Shown piece after piece: positions 33,006-44,041 of a stretch of DNA of 64,000 nucleotides (position 1 is its first letter; each line of letters opens with the position of its first letter). Origin of the DNA: Calliphora vicina (lineage: Eukaryota > Arthropoda > Insecta > Diptera > Calliphoridae). Below the pieces are notes generated by a model that was given only the letters and a program-made list of their open reading frames with translations, did not search any database and had not been told where the DNA came from. The DNA lies in the NCBI RefSeq assembly GCF_958450345.1, contig NC_088782.1:89946858-90010857 (forward strand), in the 5' to 3' direction. Made by a program: the position numbers and the translations under genes.

Positions 33006-34045
33006 CAAATCTAGTATATTTTCCAAATGTAATAGTGTTTGGGTCGTCTGGGAGGCTGGGCAGGACGACTGGGAGGGAGAGAGTGAGTGAGTTTGGTAGT
33101 GGGAAGGTAAAGCACGATGTTAGTGTTGATGTTGCTACGTACATATCCTAAGAGTATGTATGCAAGTACGTACGTATGTACATATATATGAATGTAAGTA
33201 GTGAGTCAATGGAAAAAGAGGGGACAATAATGCCTTGGTGCGTCGGTTATTTAATCTTCCGCATACCTATAGTTGTGACCCGAGGAGAATCGGTGCTTGT
33301 TGGGAATATTTGCGTTGGCCGAAGCAATTTCATGCATACAAACATGCATGTGCATGTATGTCTGTACATACAAAGTACATGAGTATGTGTACATATGTAC
33401 ATTTTAAATTTTATTCTTCCCGCTTGCCGTCCATGCAGATACCGACATTCGTAATGTTGAAACAAGAATGGATGGATTCAGCATCAGTAGCAGAAATAAA
33501 CAGAAACATCAGCCAAATACAAATGGCGAATGTCTGCTACGTTACAACACAGCCACCTTGATTCAATATCTGTAATATCTAAATATGTATGTACAATAAA
33601 TGAACATACACATGTGCATAGTACATACAATACACACTTATTTAAATGTGTATATATATGTACATATACATACATATGTTTGAATGTGTGTATAACTGAA
33701 AATAACCCAGCAGGAAAAAATCTAGGGCTTTACTTTGTAGGCCTCCTAAAAGAAAAACGTTTTACACTCTCTAAAAGATGGGATAATCATTTCCTTCTAA
33801 AAAATTGCATACACATTGAAAATTGCATTTCAAAATAAATCTATTAAACCTATATATAAAATTCAAGAAGCTACAAAAGCTTCTAAAAAATTTAGTCATT
33901 TATAAAATTGTATATCGTGAATTTCCCGATCTTTTTTTATTCCCGGGAATCGGGAAATTTTTTTTCTATATTCTCGTCTACCCGGCTAATGATGATACTG
34001 TAAATTAGGAATATTATAGTCAAATTTCATATAAAAACATATGTT
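33006..34045. other. Apparently single-copy intronic sequence
   Basis: Less AT-rich than most of the window up to about 33560 and without recognised repeats except (ATGT)n stretches near 33150-33400 and 33590-33690. Several overlapping short open frames occur on both strands (for example 33235-33561 plus, 33484-33675 minus). None has a supported start or splice sites. A possible donor (TATAG|GTATGC, minus, near 33262) lacks a good acceptor. A conserved intronic or cassette-exon region is possible. Confidence 0.4.
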
Positions 34046-34555
34046 CAATTCACAACTGACGTTGTACAGTCGTATGAGTTATAAGTCGTCTGAATCTACA
34101 ATAGTTGTACAAATGTTGTTGATAATTTCTATATAAATATTTTGTACAACACCTACAACATTTTTACATATGTTTTTCGAATGTTGTATGAAAATTTAAG
34201 TGTTACCAAAAGTTCATATTTATACATAAACAAAAAAATTTTAAATTTTAGTGTAAAATAACAACCAAACAGTAACACTGAAATCAGTTGATTTATTTAA
34301 TTTATGAAAAACGATAATTTGTTTTAAATATTTGTCAATTGTTTGCATTTTTACACAATTCAGACATTAGTTTGCTATTGTTCGCTGCACTGTTAATATT
34401 ACATATTAATAGACTATGGAATGTTTTCTTTTGATCTGTTTCTTTTGTCATTTTCAAGGCTTGACTAGGTAAACATACGACTTTGCTAAATCTGTGTTCA
34501 CAACCATAATAGTTGTATCATACAACGTACAACATACAACTACGTTGTGAATTGG
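34046..34555. mobile_element. MITE with CAATTCACAAC ends
   Basis: 510 bp. The left end CAATTCACAACTGACGTTGT and the complement of the right end CAATTCACAACGTAGTTGTA match. The interior is rich in TTGTACAAC and GTTGTA words in both orientations. No clean target duplication recognised. Non-coding. Confidence 0.6.
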
Positions 34556-35006
34556 ACAATAGTGTTATAATCATTATATATCAGAGCTTCGAATTAATTA
34601 ATACAATTTGAGTTTAATTCACTAGAACCTCAATCCATAAGTAAAAAATGTCAGCATTTCATTCCATAAATATTGAAGTTAATTAATAACAGAATTTATT
34701 CAAACTTTGAATGATTAAATTTTTGTTAATTCAAATTGAGTTAACATTTTTTTCTTCATTCAGTTTCGTTTTACTTTTAATAATTTTTGTAATTGATTTG
34801 AATTGAAGAAAAATTTAATCATTTAATAAATTTTTTAAGCTATTTTGTAATGGATTTGAAGAAGAAATTTATAAATAATGAATGCTCAATGGAATGAATT
34901 CAATGCATTTAACTGAATCGTTAAGAGATAAAATTTATTTTCTTCTCGATAATGGAATTAAGATTTAAATCTTTCGATCCTTTGTTATGTATGTATGTTA
35001 TGTGTA
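34556..35006. other. Unclassified AT-rich stretch
   Basis: No gene or delimited repeat seen. GAATTAAxT and AATTTGAGTT-like words recur. Confidence 0.4.
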
Positions 35007-35894
35007 CATTGGAGTGTCCCAAAAAAATTTTTTGGGTTAAGGGTTAATTTTTGTGTTGTTATTATAAACACTAGACTTCATGTTATATTTTTCTTAAGTT
35101 TCATCAAAATCGGCCCAAAAATATATAAAATGTCTCTATTTTTCCATGAGAAATTCCAAATATTGAAAAATTTGACCTTTGACCTTCTCGATTTAAGGGT
35201 TGACGTTTTCCGATTTTAGTAAAACTTTCAGACTATATCTAAAATTACATGGACTATAATATTCTGAATAGCTTTTACTTAAAACTCATAACAGTAAGGA
35301 AATTCGGCTCATTCACCAAAATATGGCCAAAAAATCAGTTTTATTCGAAAAACGCAAAATTTAAATCGCAGGTACGGAAAAACTATAGGAGGTATTGACA
35401 TAATTTTTTCATATTTTTATTCCCTATTATGTTGACAATAAATCCCCAAGTGATGATCAAAAAATTCTGAAATTTGTTTAACAAAATTTTTAAAAAATTG
35501 AAATTGGAGTTTTGAAACTGTCGTTAAAAAAATATTTTTTTTTGGTCATACCTGCGAATAGGTTAACGATATCCTACGAAGACAAAAACTCATATACAAG
35601 TAAATATGTATATATTTAAAGTAAAAATTAGCTCTTATTTTAATATTTCTCAAAATATGTTTATTTTGTTCCTACGTTTCATGTTCTAGTGGCCTGAGAC
35701 ACGTTAATGGCCTGGCGATTTTTTAATAACATTAACATTTTTTAACCAATTTTTGTGTTTTATATCTTATTAGAACGACAATTACGCAAAAGTAATTATT
35801 TAATAGCAAAATTTTTACAAAAACTGAAAAAATTGCATTTTTCCCCTTGTAAATGCACCACGAAACTAAATCGCAAGTCGGCACGGGTTGCAAT

Positions 35895-37006
35895 TAGAGA
35901 TGCTAAACGGGGAATCCCGTTCCCGAAAATCCCGGGGTTTTCGGGATTTTCCAAATCCCGTTTTTCATAAATAAATAGGGGAAATTGTCATTTTTGTGTG
36001 ACTTTTTCATTCATTTTGACATTCTACATGCCCGAATATCGCAAAGTGATGTTCAACAAAGTTATTAAGCTCAACTCCTGCTACAATATAGTTAATAAAG
36101 GAAAACGGTATTTTTGGTTTTCCTTGAGTGGGGCTCTAGAAAATCAATTCTTCAACTTGTTTTGTAAGTTATCTAACAAAACTCATTAAATCCACTTCAA
36201 ATGAAATTGATTTTATCTTAGATGAGGAGCTCGAGCTAAATGAAAATATTTCTATTGCTAAAAGGCTAAAAGATATTATTAATAAATGTAAAAACCCCAA
36301 ATAACAATAACGAAACCAAATTATATGTAGATTTTCAACTTGCAAAAGAAATAGATAATTTTATTTCTGAAGGAACAAGAAGAAAATACTTGCAGAGTAT
36401 TTGCCAACGGGTTTGCCATGTGAAAGATGTTTTTCGGCAGCAGCATATGTCGAAAACAAAATTCGTTCCAGAATGGCAGATGAAACCATAGATGCAGTAG
36501 TATTCTTAAGAAGCTATTTAAAATAAACACTTTTTTATACTAAAGTACGGTCTTTTATCCAATGATATTTCAGTATATATATTTTTTTTAATAGTTTTTT
36601 TATTGGATAAAAGACAAAATGCGCAAGATAGGATTTGATTTTAGACCTATGGTTTCTTGGGGATAATTTCATAGAATTTTGCGTAGATTGCGTTTCTGCT
36701 ATACGATTTTTTACGTATTGATCGTCCATACAAATCGACCCGGCCTAATGTACATACTTTATTGTTATTTCGTCTTATATAATGTACTCATGCAAGTATT
36801 TTATGCTTTTTAGTGTCTAATAAAAATGAATTGCTAAATAAAAAAATTACTTTCAATTGTAAAGACATAATTATGTACGTTTCTTTCTTATAATTTTCGG
36901 GATTTTAGATTTCCCGAAAATCCCGAAACACCGGGTCGGGATTTCGGGATTCTTTACCAAATCCCGAAACCCGGGATTTTTAAAAATCAGTCCCGATCAG
37001 TCTCTA
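35895..37006 (+). mobile_element. hAT element with CCCGAAA-rich ends
   Basis: Starts TAGAGATGC and ends GTCTCTA, flanked by a perfect 8-bp duplication GTTGCAAT (35887-35894, 37007-37014). The subterminal 60-110 bases at both ends are dense in TCCCGAAAATCCCG words. It contains a broken transposase. Inserted in the Tc1-type element 35007-37101. Confidence 0.85.
36028..36526 (+). pseudogene. Broken hAT transposase
   Basis: N-terminal part: EYRKVMFNKVIKLNSCYNIV and FWFSLSGALENQFF (36028-36150). Middle: NEIDFILDEELELNENISIA and KRLKDIINKCKNP (about 36199-36300). C-terminal: AEYLPTGLPCERCFSAAAYV then ENKIRSRMADETIDAVVFLR up to a stop at 36526. The last part is the hAT C-terminal signature (ERxFSAA..ENKxRSRM). 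At least two frame changes and a stop separate these pieces, and the catalytic core is mostly deleted. A paralogue of the N-terminal part lies at 42153-42280. Confidence 0.8.
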
Positions 37007-37103
37007 GTTGCAATCATGATAGAAAGACAAAATTTCATATTTAACTATAGTTTTATATATATAAAAAAATTAGAAAACAAAATTTTTGGGACACTCTAGT
37101 GTA

Positions 37104-37869
37104 CATATTCATAAAGTCTTCATTTAATGTCTTATTATTTACAAAATATAAACGTTTTTACAAATAATTTTTAAAAAATATAGTGACGGAAAGCTTAAAA
37201 ATTAAAATTTCCAAATTATTAGGGTCTGTTCATTCATAAAATCAAGACGATTATGAATTTTCATAATATAATGTCTGCAAAACAAACTCATTATATAGCT
37301 ATCATTGTTACCAACCAGAGATCGAAAATAACTCGTCCATATACCAAAAAAAACAAATTGTGATTTATATTTTTGTGATAAAAATAAATCACTGAAAATA
37401 ACAGTTATAAAATGATTTTTACTTAAATGGTTTGGTATGACCTTTATTAGTTTTTGTTGTTTTTTAATGTTTTGGTGTGAGATAAACAATTCATTTGTTC
37501 TTGTTCTTAATAACTGTCACTTTCTCTTTTATTTACATACAATAACATATTATTAGTACTTTTTAACAAATTATGGAAATAATATAATAAGTAATGAAGT
37601 CTCAGTAACAGAAATGAGAATTTTTTTTAAATTATTATTAATCTTTTGATAAATTTTATATATTTAAGCGTTGATTTGCATCAAATGCATTTTTGCGATT
37701 TATTTTTCATGTTCGCAAATAAAAGTCACAAGCTGACCTTTACGAAAAAAATAAATTATAAATCACTCATCCAGATTATTTGTGTTTGTTTCTTTTCTGT
37801 TTCTCTCAACCCCAAACCTAAAATGTTCTCGAATAAATCACTCTATCAGTGATATAGTACTTTTATATA
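37104..37869. other. Unclassified AT-rich intronic sequence
   Basis: No gene or element recognised. Short open frames (37202-37489 minus, 37646-37852 plus) have no motif or splice support. Confidence 0.4.
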
Positions 37870-38067
37870 TGGGGGATTTTATGTCTAGTGAACCAACTTT
37901 AGAAATCGATGTCTAAGAACAATATGTGGGTGAGAAATTTGACACAATCTAACTCAAAGAATTCTTGACCGATCTTGTTAAAAAATCCTAACCAATAGGA
38001 CTAACCTTAGTGCAAATTTCATCCCGATCGGAAGACATCGTTGGTTCACTTGACATGAAATTCCCCA
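37870..38067. mobile_element. TGGGG-end TA-target MITE, short copy
   Basis: 198-bp copy of the family at 541-1230 and 52821-55135: TGGGGGATTTTATGTCTAGT on the left, its near complement on the right, TA flanks (37868-37869, 38068-38069). Confidence 0.7.
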
Positions 38068-38665
38068 TATACATAGTATATAAACTACACACGTGATTCT
38101 TTAAAATCCATTCTTTAGGTTTTATGGTTCCCATATTATTTTGTATCTTATTCCCAAAAAATTACTTTTTATCCCAAAAACTCAAACTTATCCCTGACAA
38201 CACTGTATGCTGAATTCGTTAAGTATATTTTCTCTAAAAACCCTCTTTAAAGACTTGCTTCAGACTGGGTGTAATTGTGTCTGCAAAATAAGGCCTTTAG
38301 GAAGGCCTCTTTACCGCAAATTTTTGCCGCTGGCAAGTGCTCGTAAATGACAACTAAAATATCTATGAAAACATTTTTGTATGTTTGTACATAAGTTGTA
38401 TACAATATTCAGTCCCTTACTTACTGCCTTGGAGGCATATCAGTCCCCCGCCCTCATTTATAGTTGCTGTTGGTATTCCTTCTATTTACATACACATACA
38501 TTCATATGGTACATATACATGTACTTGCATATGTGTTCCATTCACATACATACTCTTAAACTAGGGTATCCAAATTTTTAATTTTTCTCGAATAGCTCGT
38601 ATTTTGACAAAAAAAAACATAAATAAATATTTAAGTCACGATTTTGTTTTTTCTTACATTCTTAC
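38068..38665. other. Intronic sequence next to an exon, no repeat recognised
   Basis: About 0.6 kb. The part 38270-38470 is comparatively GC-rich (for example AAGGCCTTTAGGAAGGCCTC with inverted AAGGCCT words). No open frame with splice support; possible conserved intronic sequence. Confidence 0.35.
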
Positions 38666-38781
38666 ATGAGCTTTGGAAAGAAGCAGATCATGTGGCTTCT
38701 TTCCGGGTTCAAGTCTAAGTCGCTCCATATCAAGGTGATACCGGTAATACTGTGCAATACGTTTACGATCATTAATTTGAT
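38666..38781 (-). CDS. Upstream exon of the minus-strand gene (116 nt, or 84 nt with the alternative acceptor)
   Basis: Encodes QINDRKRIAQYYRYHLDME followed by RLRLEPGKKPHDLLLSKAH, and ends in phase 0 at a strong donor (GCTCAT|GTAAGAATG). That phase matches the start of the 83-nt exon at 32797-32879. Two acceptors are possible: TATTTAAG|AT at 38781 and TTGCACAG|TATTACC at 38749. The first keeps the charged stretch NDRKRIAQ, while the second gives an exactly 28-codon exon. The R/K/E-rich composition suggests a helix. Family not recognised. The joining across a 5.8-kb repeat-filled intron is inferred from phase and strand only. Confidence 0.6.
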
Positions 38782-38942
38782 CTTAAATATGATCATATGG
38801 AATTGAAAGTAGATAGATAAATCTATAGATATTAGATATAATTTTCATCGTTTGAATTTTCTTGTTAGTTATAACTAGTTGCTAAATTTGTTATAACTTA
38901 CTAGACAGATATCTTCATAACCCTTTCCGACCGTGTACGCAC

Positions 38943-39430
38943 CAAGGTTGCCAACTCTTCAGCTTAGAAAATGGCTAGATTTTGAATTAAAAATGGTTAA
39001 AAATGGCTAAAACCCAAAAATAACTGAATACAAATTCAAAAATATTACATTTCTTGCCCCCATTGCCACGAAGTCTGGTTATGTGTTAACTGACAGTTTT
39101 CAAAAAGCAGATTTAAAGATTGTAATATCAATATTTTTTTTCCTTTTTGAAACAATTTAGAAGACTGTTTTCATAAAACCAATAATATTCTCGTCAAATC
39201 ATCAACAGACGAATTTGTTTAAAAATACTGTTTCTTTGTCATTTGATAAAAAATACTGTTTTATTTTTAAAAAATTACAAAAATGTCCAAGAAAAGTATA
39301 AAATAAAAAAGGCTAGGACAAAATAAAATGACTAGATCTTCCGGCTAGATTAAATCTAGCCATTTTTTTATGGCTAAATGAAAATAAAATCGCTAGATCT
39401 AGCCGGAAAATGGCTAAATTGGCAACCTTG
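38943..39430. mobile_element. hAT-type MITE, CAAGGTTGCCAA ends
   Basis: 488 bp with 12-bp perfect ends CAAGGTTGCCAA and a perfect 8-bp duplication GTACGCAC (38935-38942, 39431-39438). Subterminal AAATGGCTA words repeat at both ends. It is inserted 22 bases into the piggyBac end and carries a scrap of the TTAACACGAAGTCTGG MITE. Similar AGCCATTTTTG words near 42480-42560 mark another relative. Confidence 0.85.
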
Positions 39431-39539
39431 GTACGCACAATTGTGCGGGTATGTTTAAGTCTCTGTAATTTGTTTAATATATGACGAACCGGAAAAACAT
39501 AAGAGTGTAAGCTCTGTCTTTGTTGATCGTTGTAACAAA

Positions 39540-40400
39540 TAATTTGGCAGACCGGGAAAGCAACAATGAAGAAGAGGTAAATGCTTTGTCAGAGATACCA
39601 CCAACTGTAAGCAAAACTTCTAATCGTCTTGATGTTTAGAAAAGAAGACCGTTTGAGAATGGGTTGGAAAGCAGCTCTTGTACAACTGCGGGCACAAACA
39701 TACCTACAGAGACCCCATATCATTATTTTACCTTGTATTTCAATTTTGTTGGCTGGTCGGTGTCCTGTTAGACAAAGCCTCCCTAGAGGCGTGGGATTGA
39801 AACTACCTCTGAGGGGCTAGTCCTTGATTTTGATATTTTCAAGGCAAGACTACAACACTTACATGCTCGAATTTAGGATTAGGACCATGATTTGTTTAGC
39901 ATTTGGCTGAAAAACTTCCAGAAGGTTACAAACTGGTTTTGACCGTTACATCACGAAAAAATCTCAATAATGAGGAATAGTATAAAAATCGTAAATTTCA
40001 GGAATGATCAAAATATGAAAAAGGATGAAGGATTCAAAGTCAGTAAATCTTGAATCTTTAGTTTACGGGTCTGACCCAGTTCAACACGTGAAACGCTAGG
40101 AAAAAGGAGAAAATTATGTGGAAGTTCCAGCTCCTCGTCAGGGAATACAACAAGTGATGGATGGAAAATGGTCTTTAAAATTTTTTTTTGTAGATTTTAT
40201 TGATTTTGTGTTCTGCTACGCCTGAATGCAATACAGAAATCATTGCAAAATGAATTCCCAACTTCGGAAAATAATCGGAAAAATGTCATGAGTTTTAATA
40301 TATCATTAGCTAAACAACTAGTAACTATAAGTAAAAATAAAATATTAAATATGAATCTGAAGATGAAGAAATAAAATTGTATCGTAAAATACCACACTGA
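39540..40400 (+). pseudogene. piggyBac transposase relic
   Basis: Readable pieces in shifting frames: DRESNNEEEVNALSEIPP (acidic N-terminal region, about 39550-39610), LVLDFDIFQGK (about 39820) and HLAEKLPEGYKLV (about 39905). The last two are the piggyBac core motifs D-F-x-I-x-x-G-K and K-L-P-x-x-x-K-L. Several stops and frame changes and a shortened core make it inactive. The 63-codon frame at 39629-39820 is a by-product. Confidence 0.7.
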
Positions 40401-40585
40401 TAAAGAAAAATAAATAATATTGTTTAAACCACACTACAACAATTGTGCGTTTCCTGAAAAACAGTATAAAGGGTCTTGCCGACAAAACTTAATATCTTAA
40501 AATTATCTATGTACACAGAAATAACAGAATTCCAAAATTTAGATAAATCTATCACTTGGATCGGCTATAGGTCCAAAAGGGTTAA

Positions 40586-42119
40586 AAATACTAATATTTT
40601 CCGCATTAATGTTTCTTTGGAAAATAGATCGCAAATAAAAATATATTTATATACAAACAAAAAAAATGTTATAACAACCGATTTCCTATCGATAATTTTT
40701 CTAGGTTTAATCAATGATATTTTAAAACCTATAAAAAGGAAATTATAATTCAAGGCAATATCTTTTTTGAGTCAAATTATCATCGATTTACAAAATGGCA
40801 AACATTATGAATTTTCGGCCGAAAAATCACTATTATTACCCATTTTTTGGGGGGGAAAAGTAAACAAATTTTAGTTAAAAAAGCTGGAACCGCCAATAAT
40901 GATTATTTTTCAAATTTCATCTACAATAAAAAATCATACTGAAAGAAAAAACACTACTTTCATAACGAATGCACCAACATGATCCTTGTTGCGTGGACTA
41001 ACGGACTCTGATGATTTGCATATCGATTTAAGATCGAAATATTTGTTAAACTTAATTTCAAATAACAGATATTTTCTAAACAAAAAATAACTTAAATTAA
41101 ATAACTTTTTTAAGCAAAAAATAAAACTCAGGAAATAATTTAATAATTTTCCGAGCTAAATATAAGACTAAAAGAATAACTTTTATTTTCTAAGCAAAAA
41201 TAGAAATTATAAAATAACTATTATTTACTGAGCAATAAATAAAAGTATAAAAATAATTATTAAAAAGTAATTTTTATATAAAACGGCCCCTGGTTTAAAA
41301 CTCAGCCATTTATGAAAGTTTATTTCAACGAACTGCTCTATGTACTTATATAAATATATACTTTATGGGATACATCTATGTTATGGAAAAAACGAATGAA
41401 GGTATATTTTTGACTTTTTCCTATATAAAAATATTAACCCTGCTTAACCTCTTATCTCCTAAAAAATATCATAACCTTAAAAAAAAATGTCATGATAGTT
41501 TTTCGTTTATTAGTTTTTGCTTTTACAGTAAAACGTAAAATGTCTAGACTCTCCCATTTGCATTCTGCTACACCATTTTTTTGACAGATCATTTTACATG
41601 TAGGAAAATGTAAACTGGCCTTAATATGTATCTTCTGTTTGGATCACGATAAATTGTAATTACTTTTTAAAATATTTAAGAAACGTTTTAAATCTTATAG
41701 GATAACTGTTTCTTTGAATGTTGCAACACGTTACTCTTATTGATGTATGTATATTGATAAAACATATGGGTCGGTTGGTTATTTGGGGCTTTCGCAAAAC
41801 CTAAACTTATTTGCAAACTACAATACTGAGTACATTTTAATATTTGGCAAAAACTAATGATTTTCAAAAAATAGGAATGATTTTTTGCTTACGATCGGTA
41901 TTAAAAAACTGTTAAAACACTTCAAAATTGTTTTATTTTCATATCGATCGGGTATGTATTTATAACACAATGCGAAAAATAGTAGGGTCAGTGATCGGCG
42001 GGGGTTCTGCCCACCGGGAAATGTTAGAAAGTTATACCGGCGTTTCGCTGGGTCAGGTCTAGGAACCGAGATATATCGATTTGAATTTAGTATGTATCGT
42101 ATAGGGAAAATTTTATTTT
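40586..42119. other. Unclassified stretch
   Basis: No supported gene. 41100-41280 repeats AAATAAxxTTAT-AAGCAAAAA-like text. 41980-42080 is comparatively GC-rich repeat-like sequence (GGGGTTCTGCCCACCGGGAA). Confidence 0.4.
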
Positions 42120-42560
42120 TCTTGGCATTTTTCGTGCATTTTGACTATCTAAATGTCCGAATATCGCAAAGTTATTTTTAGTAAAGTTGTTAAGCTCAAC
42201 GCCGGCTACAACATAGTCAATAAAGAAAAGTGGTGTTTTTGGTTTTCATTGAGTGGGACCCTGGAAAATCGGTTTTTCACATCGGCATATGATATACGAG
42301 TGGCCACATATTACGTTATTTTAAATATTATTATTTATTATGCAGGAATAAATATTATTATTTTCTTGCATTTGAACGCGTGTTATATTCATACATTTTT
42401 GTTTGTCTATTCGACATAGCCAAATATAACATTCTAAGTTGGTTTTTGTGTAAAATGTAGGTGTTTTTTAATTTAAAAATGTTAGCCCTTCTTTTAGCCA
42501 AATTTTAGCCTTTCTTCTAAGTATTTAGCCATTTTTGTTCACCAAGAATTTGCAACACTG
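42120..42560 (+). pseudogene. hAT-related N-terminal fragment
   Basis: Reads SEYRKVIFSKVVKLNAGYNI then VNKEKWCFWFSLSGTLENRF, paralogous to 36028-36150. Nucleotide differences between the two are concentrated at third codon positions, so both descend from a sequence under protein-level constraint. After 42290 the frame runs into unrelated sequence. The segment ending near 42560 has the AGCCATTTTTG..GCAACACTG words of a hAT end. Function of this domain not recognised. Confidence 0.5.
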
Positions 42561-42775
42561 TTCCACATTTTTCGAAATTCTCCGAATAAACTTGATCCAG
42601 ATTTGTTCTTTGCAATTATCATATTAGAAAAATTCACATTTAGAAAAAACCAAAAAAACCGACTTTTAACCTATTCTATCACCCTAATATGAATGTATTT
42701 ATGTATGTATATAAGTTGTTCTATAAAATCACTCCACCCACTCTACTCTGTCCTTATCAATAATGAAAGTACATA

Positions 42776-43825
42776 CAGTAGCGAGCATAAAAAATGCAAC
42801 GCCATGAAATGTGATTTTCAATAGCACTGATTTTGCTCAAAAAGATATCCAATTGTTCACATCTGCTTTTTTTATATTCTTATTGATCATTGGCAATTAT
42901 AAAAATAAATTAAGCGTCTGTGCTTTTCGAAGTAGGTCATTTATGCTTAAAATGATGCAGTCGTAATTTGGTCAATTAACGTAATTTAAATTTATTCATT
43001 TCTGATAGTTTCGATATGTTACTCAGGTCGTCTGGTCGCAGATATTCCCTTAAATATTAAATTAAAATTGTAAAAAATTGCGACAGCTTAGTAATCACGT
43101 AAGCTAAATATAGGATTCTATGAAATGGGAACAGTGTCAAATTTAATATTTTTACAGTTGTCTGCCGCTGTTTTGTAATTCGTTTACTTACCAAAATAAA
43201 TGAATATTTAAATATGTTTTCATTATTTGTAATTTTTAAAGACCACATGATGTCATATGATTGTGAAAATATTATTTTAGCATTCAATTTCAGCACCCTT
43301 CTAACATTAACTAGTCATATCCTTTTGATCTTGAGCTCTTATGCACTCAGTTTTAGGCACACCACCGCAATTATTTGATTTCCTTTTCATAGAGAAAATT
43401 TTAAATTGGTAAAGAAATAAATAAAAATTCTTAAAATTTTCTTGGTTTTCGAAAAATTCACCATATTGAACAGAAAATGCTGTTATTCTTTGTTCTGTTC
43501 TTCTTTGTAGATTTCATGTCCTTGAATTTATTAGTATTAACAGTAAATTACTGTATTGTAACAGTATTATAGTTTTTAGCAATTATTTATAATTATTTTT
43601 TTCAAAATTTTAAAAATTGCTCGCACAATTTTATCACTGTTTTTACTAAAAATTTTATAATTATCATTACGTAAAAAATATTGGACAAAATGTCATACAA
43701 TAATTGCCTATGATCAATAAGAATATAAATATAAGAAGATGTGGACAATTGGATACCTTTTTGAGCAAAATCAGTGCTGTTGAAAATCAAATTGCATAGC
43801 GTTGCATTTTTTATGATCGCTACTG
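42776..43825. mobile_element. Tc1-like element with about 100-bp inverted ends
   Basis: 1050 bp, ends CAGTAGCGAGCATAAAAAAT and, complemented, CAGTAGCGATCATAAAAAAT, continuing to match for about 100 bases. TA flanks (42774-42775, 43826-43827). CAGT ends with TA duplication indicate Tc1/mariner. The interior has no readable transposase. Confidence 0.8.
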
Positions 43826-43846
43826 TACATATACATACGTACATAC

Positions 43847-44041
43847 ATGTTTGTATGTATGTACATACAAGCTGTGGATAGATATTCTGTTGTTGGTACA
43901 TACTTTGGTTTTGCTCGAAAGTATAACGCTCTTGGTTATGCCGAATTGTTCAATCGTTGTCTCACCGAATCACAATTGCTGCAGAAATCAACACATTCCA
44001 TTCACATACATCCATATGTACACACGTATGTATGTATATAA
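43847..44041 (+). other. Open frame with protein-like composition, status uncertain
   Basis: The segment 43870-43990 reads DRYSVVGTYFGFARKYNALG then YAELFNRCLTESQLLQKST without the A/T skew of chance frames. It is embedded between ATGT/ACAT microsatellite runs, which supply the ATG and the C-terminal HIHPYVHTYV, so the ends are not real. No convincing splice donor. Could be an exon, an old transposon piece or chance. Confidence 0.3.

Larger units (their letters stand above)
35007..37101 (+). mobile_element. Tc1-type AGTGTCCC element, complete copy with nested hAT
   Basis: Ends CATTGGAGTGTCCCAAAAA and, complemented, CACTAGAGTGTCCCAAAAA, flanked by TA (35005-35006, 37102-37103). Without the nested hAT element (35895-37006) it is about 975 bp. 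No transposase is recognised. This copy defines the family whose parts make up 19591-20642, 22110-22440 and the palindromes at 27.2-29.7 kb. Confidence 0.7.
38921..40581 (+). mobile_element. piggyBac-type element, decayed
   Basis: Ends CCCTTTCCGACC and, complemented, CCCTTTTGGACC, with TTAA at 40582-40585 and a mutated ATAA at 38917-38920. TTAA targets and CCCTTT ends define piggyBac. The left TIR is split by the hAT element 38943-39430, after which the rest of the TIR (GTACGCACAATTGTGCGGGT) resumes. A broken transposase follows. Confidence 0.75.

Noticed and set aside
33250..33340. Possible extra minus-strand exon (IPNKHRFSSGHNY) with a GTATGC donor
   Set aside because: No acceptable acceptor upstream and no phase test possible.
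33235..33561. 108-codon plus-strand frame and its antisense partners
   Set aside because: Mostly translation of ACAT/ATGT-rich sequence; the last 40 codons look more protein-like but have no splice or start support.
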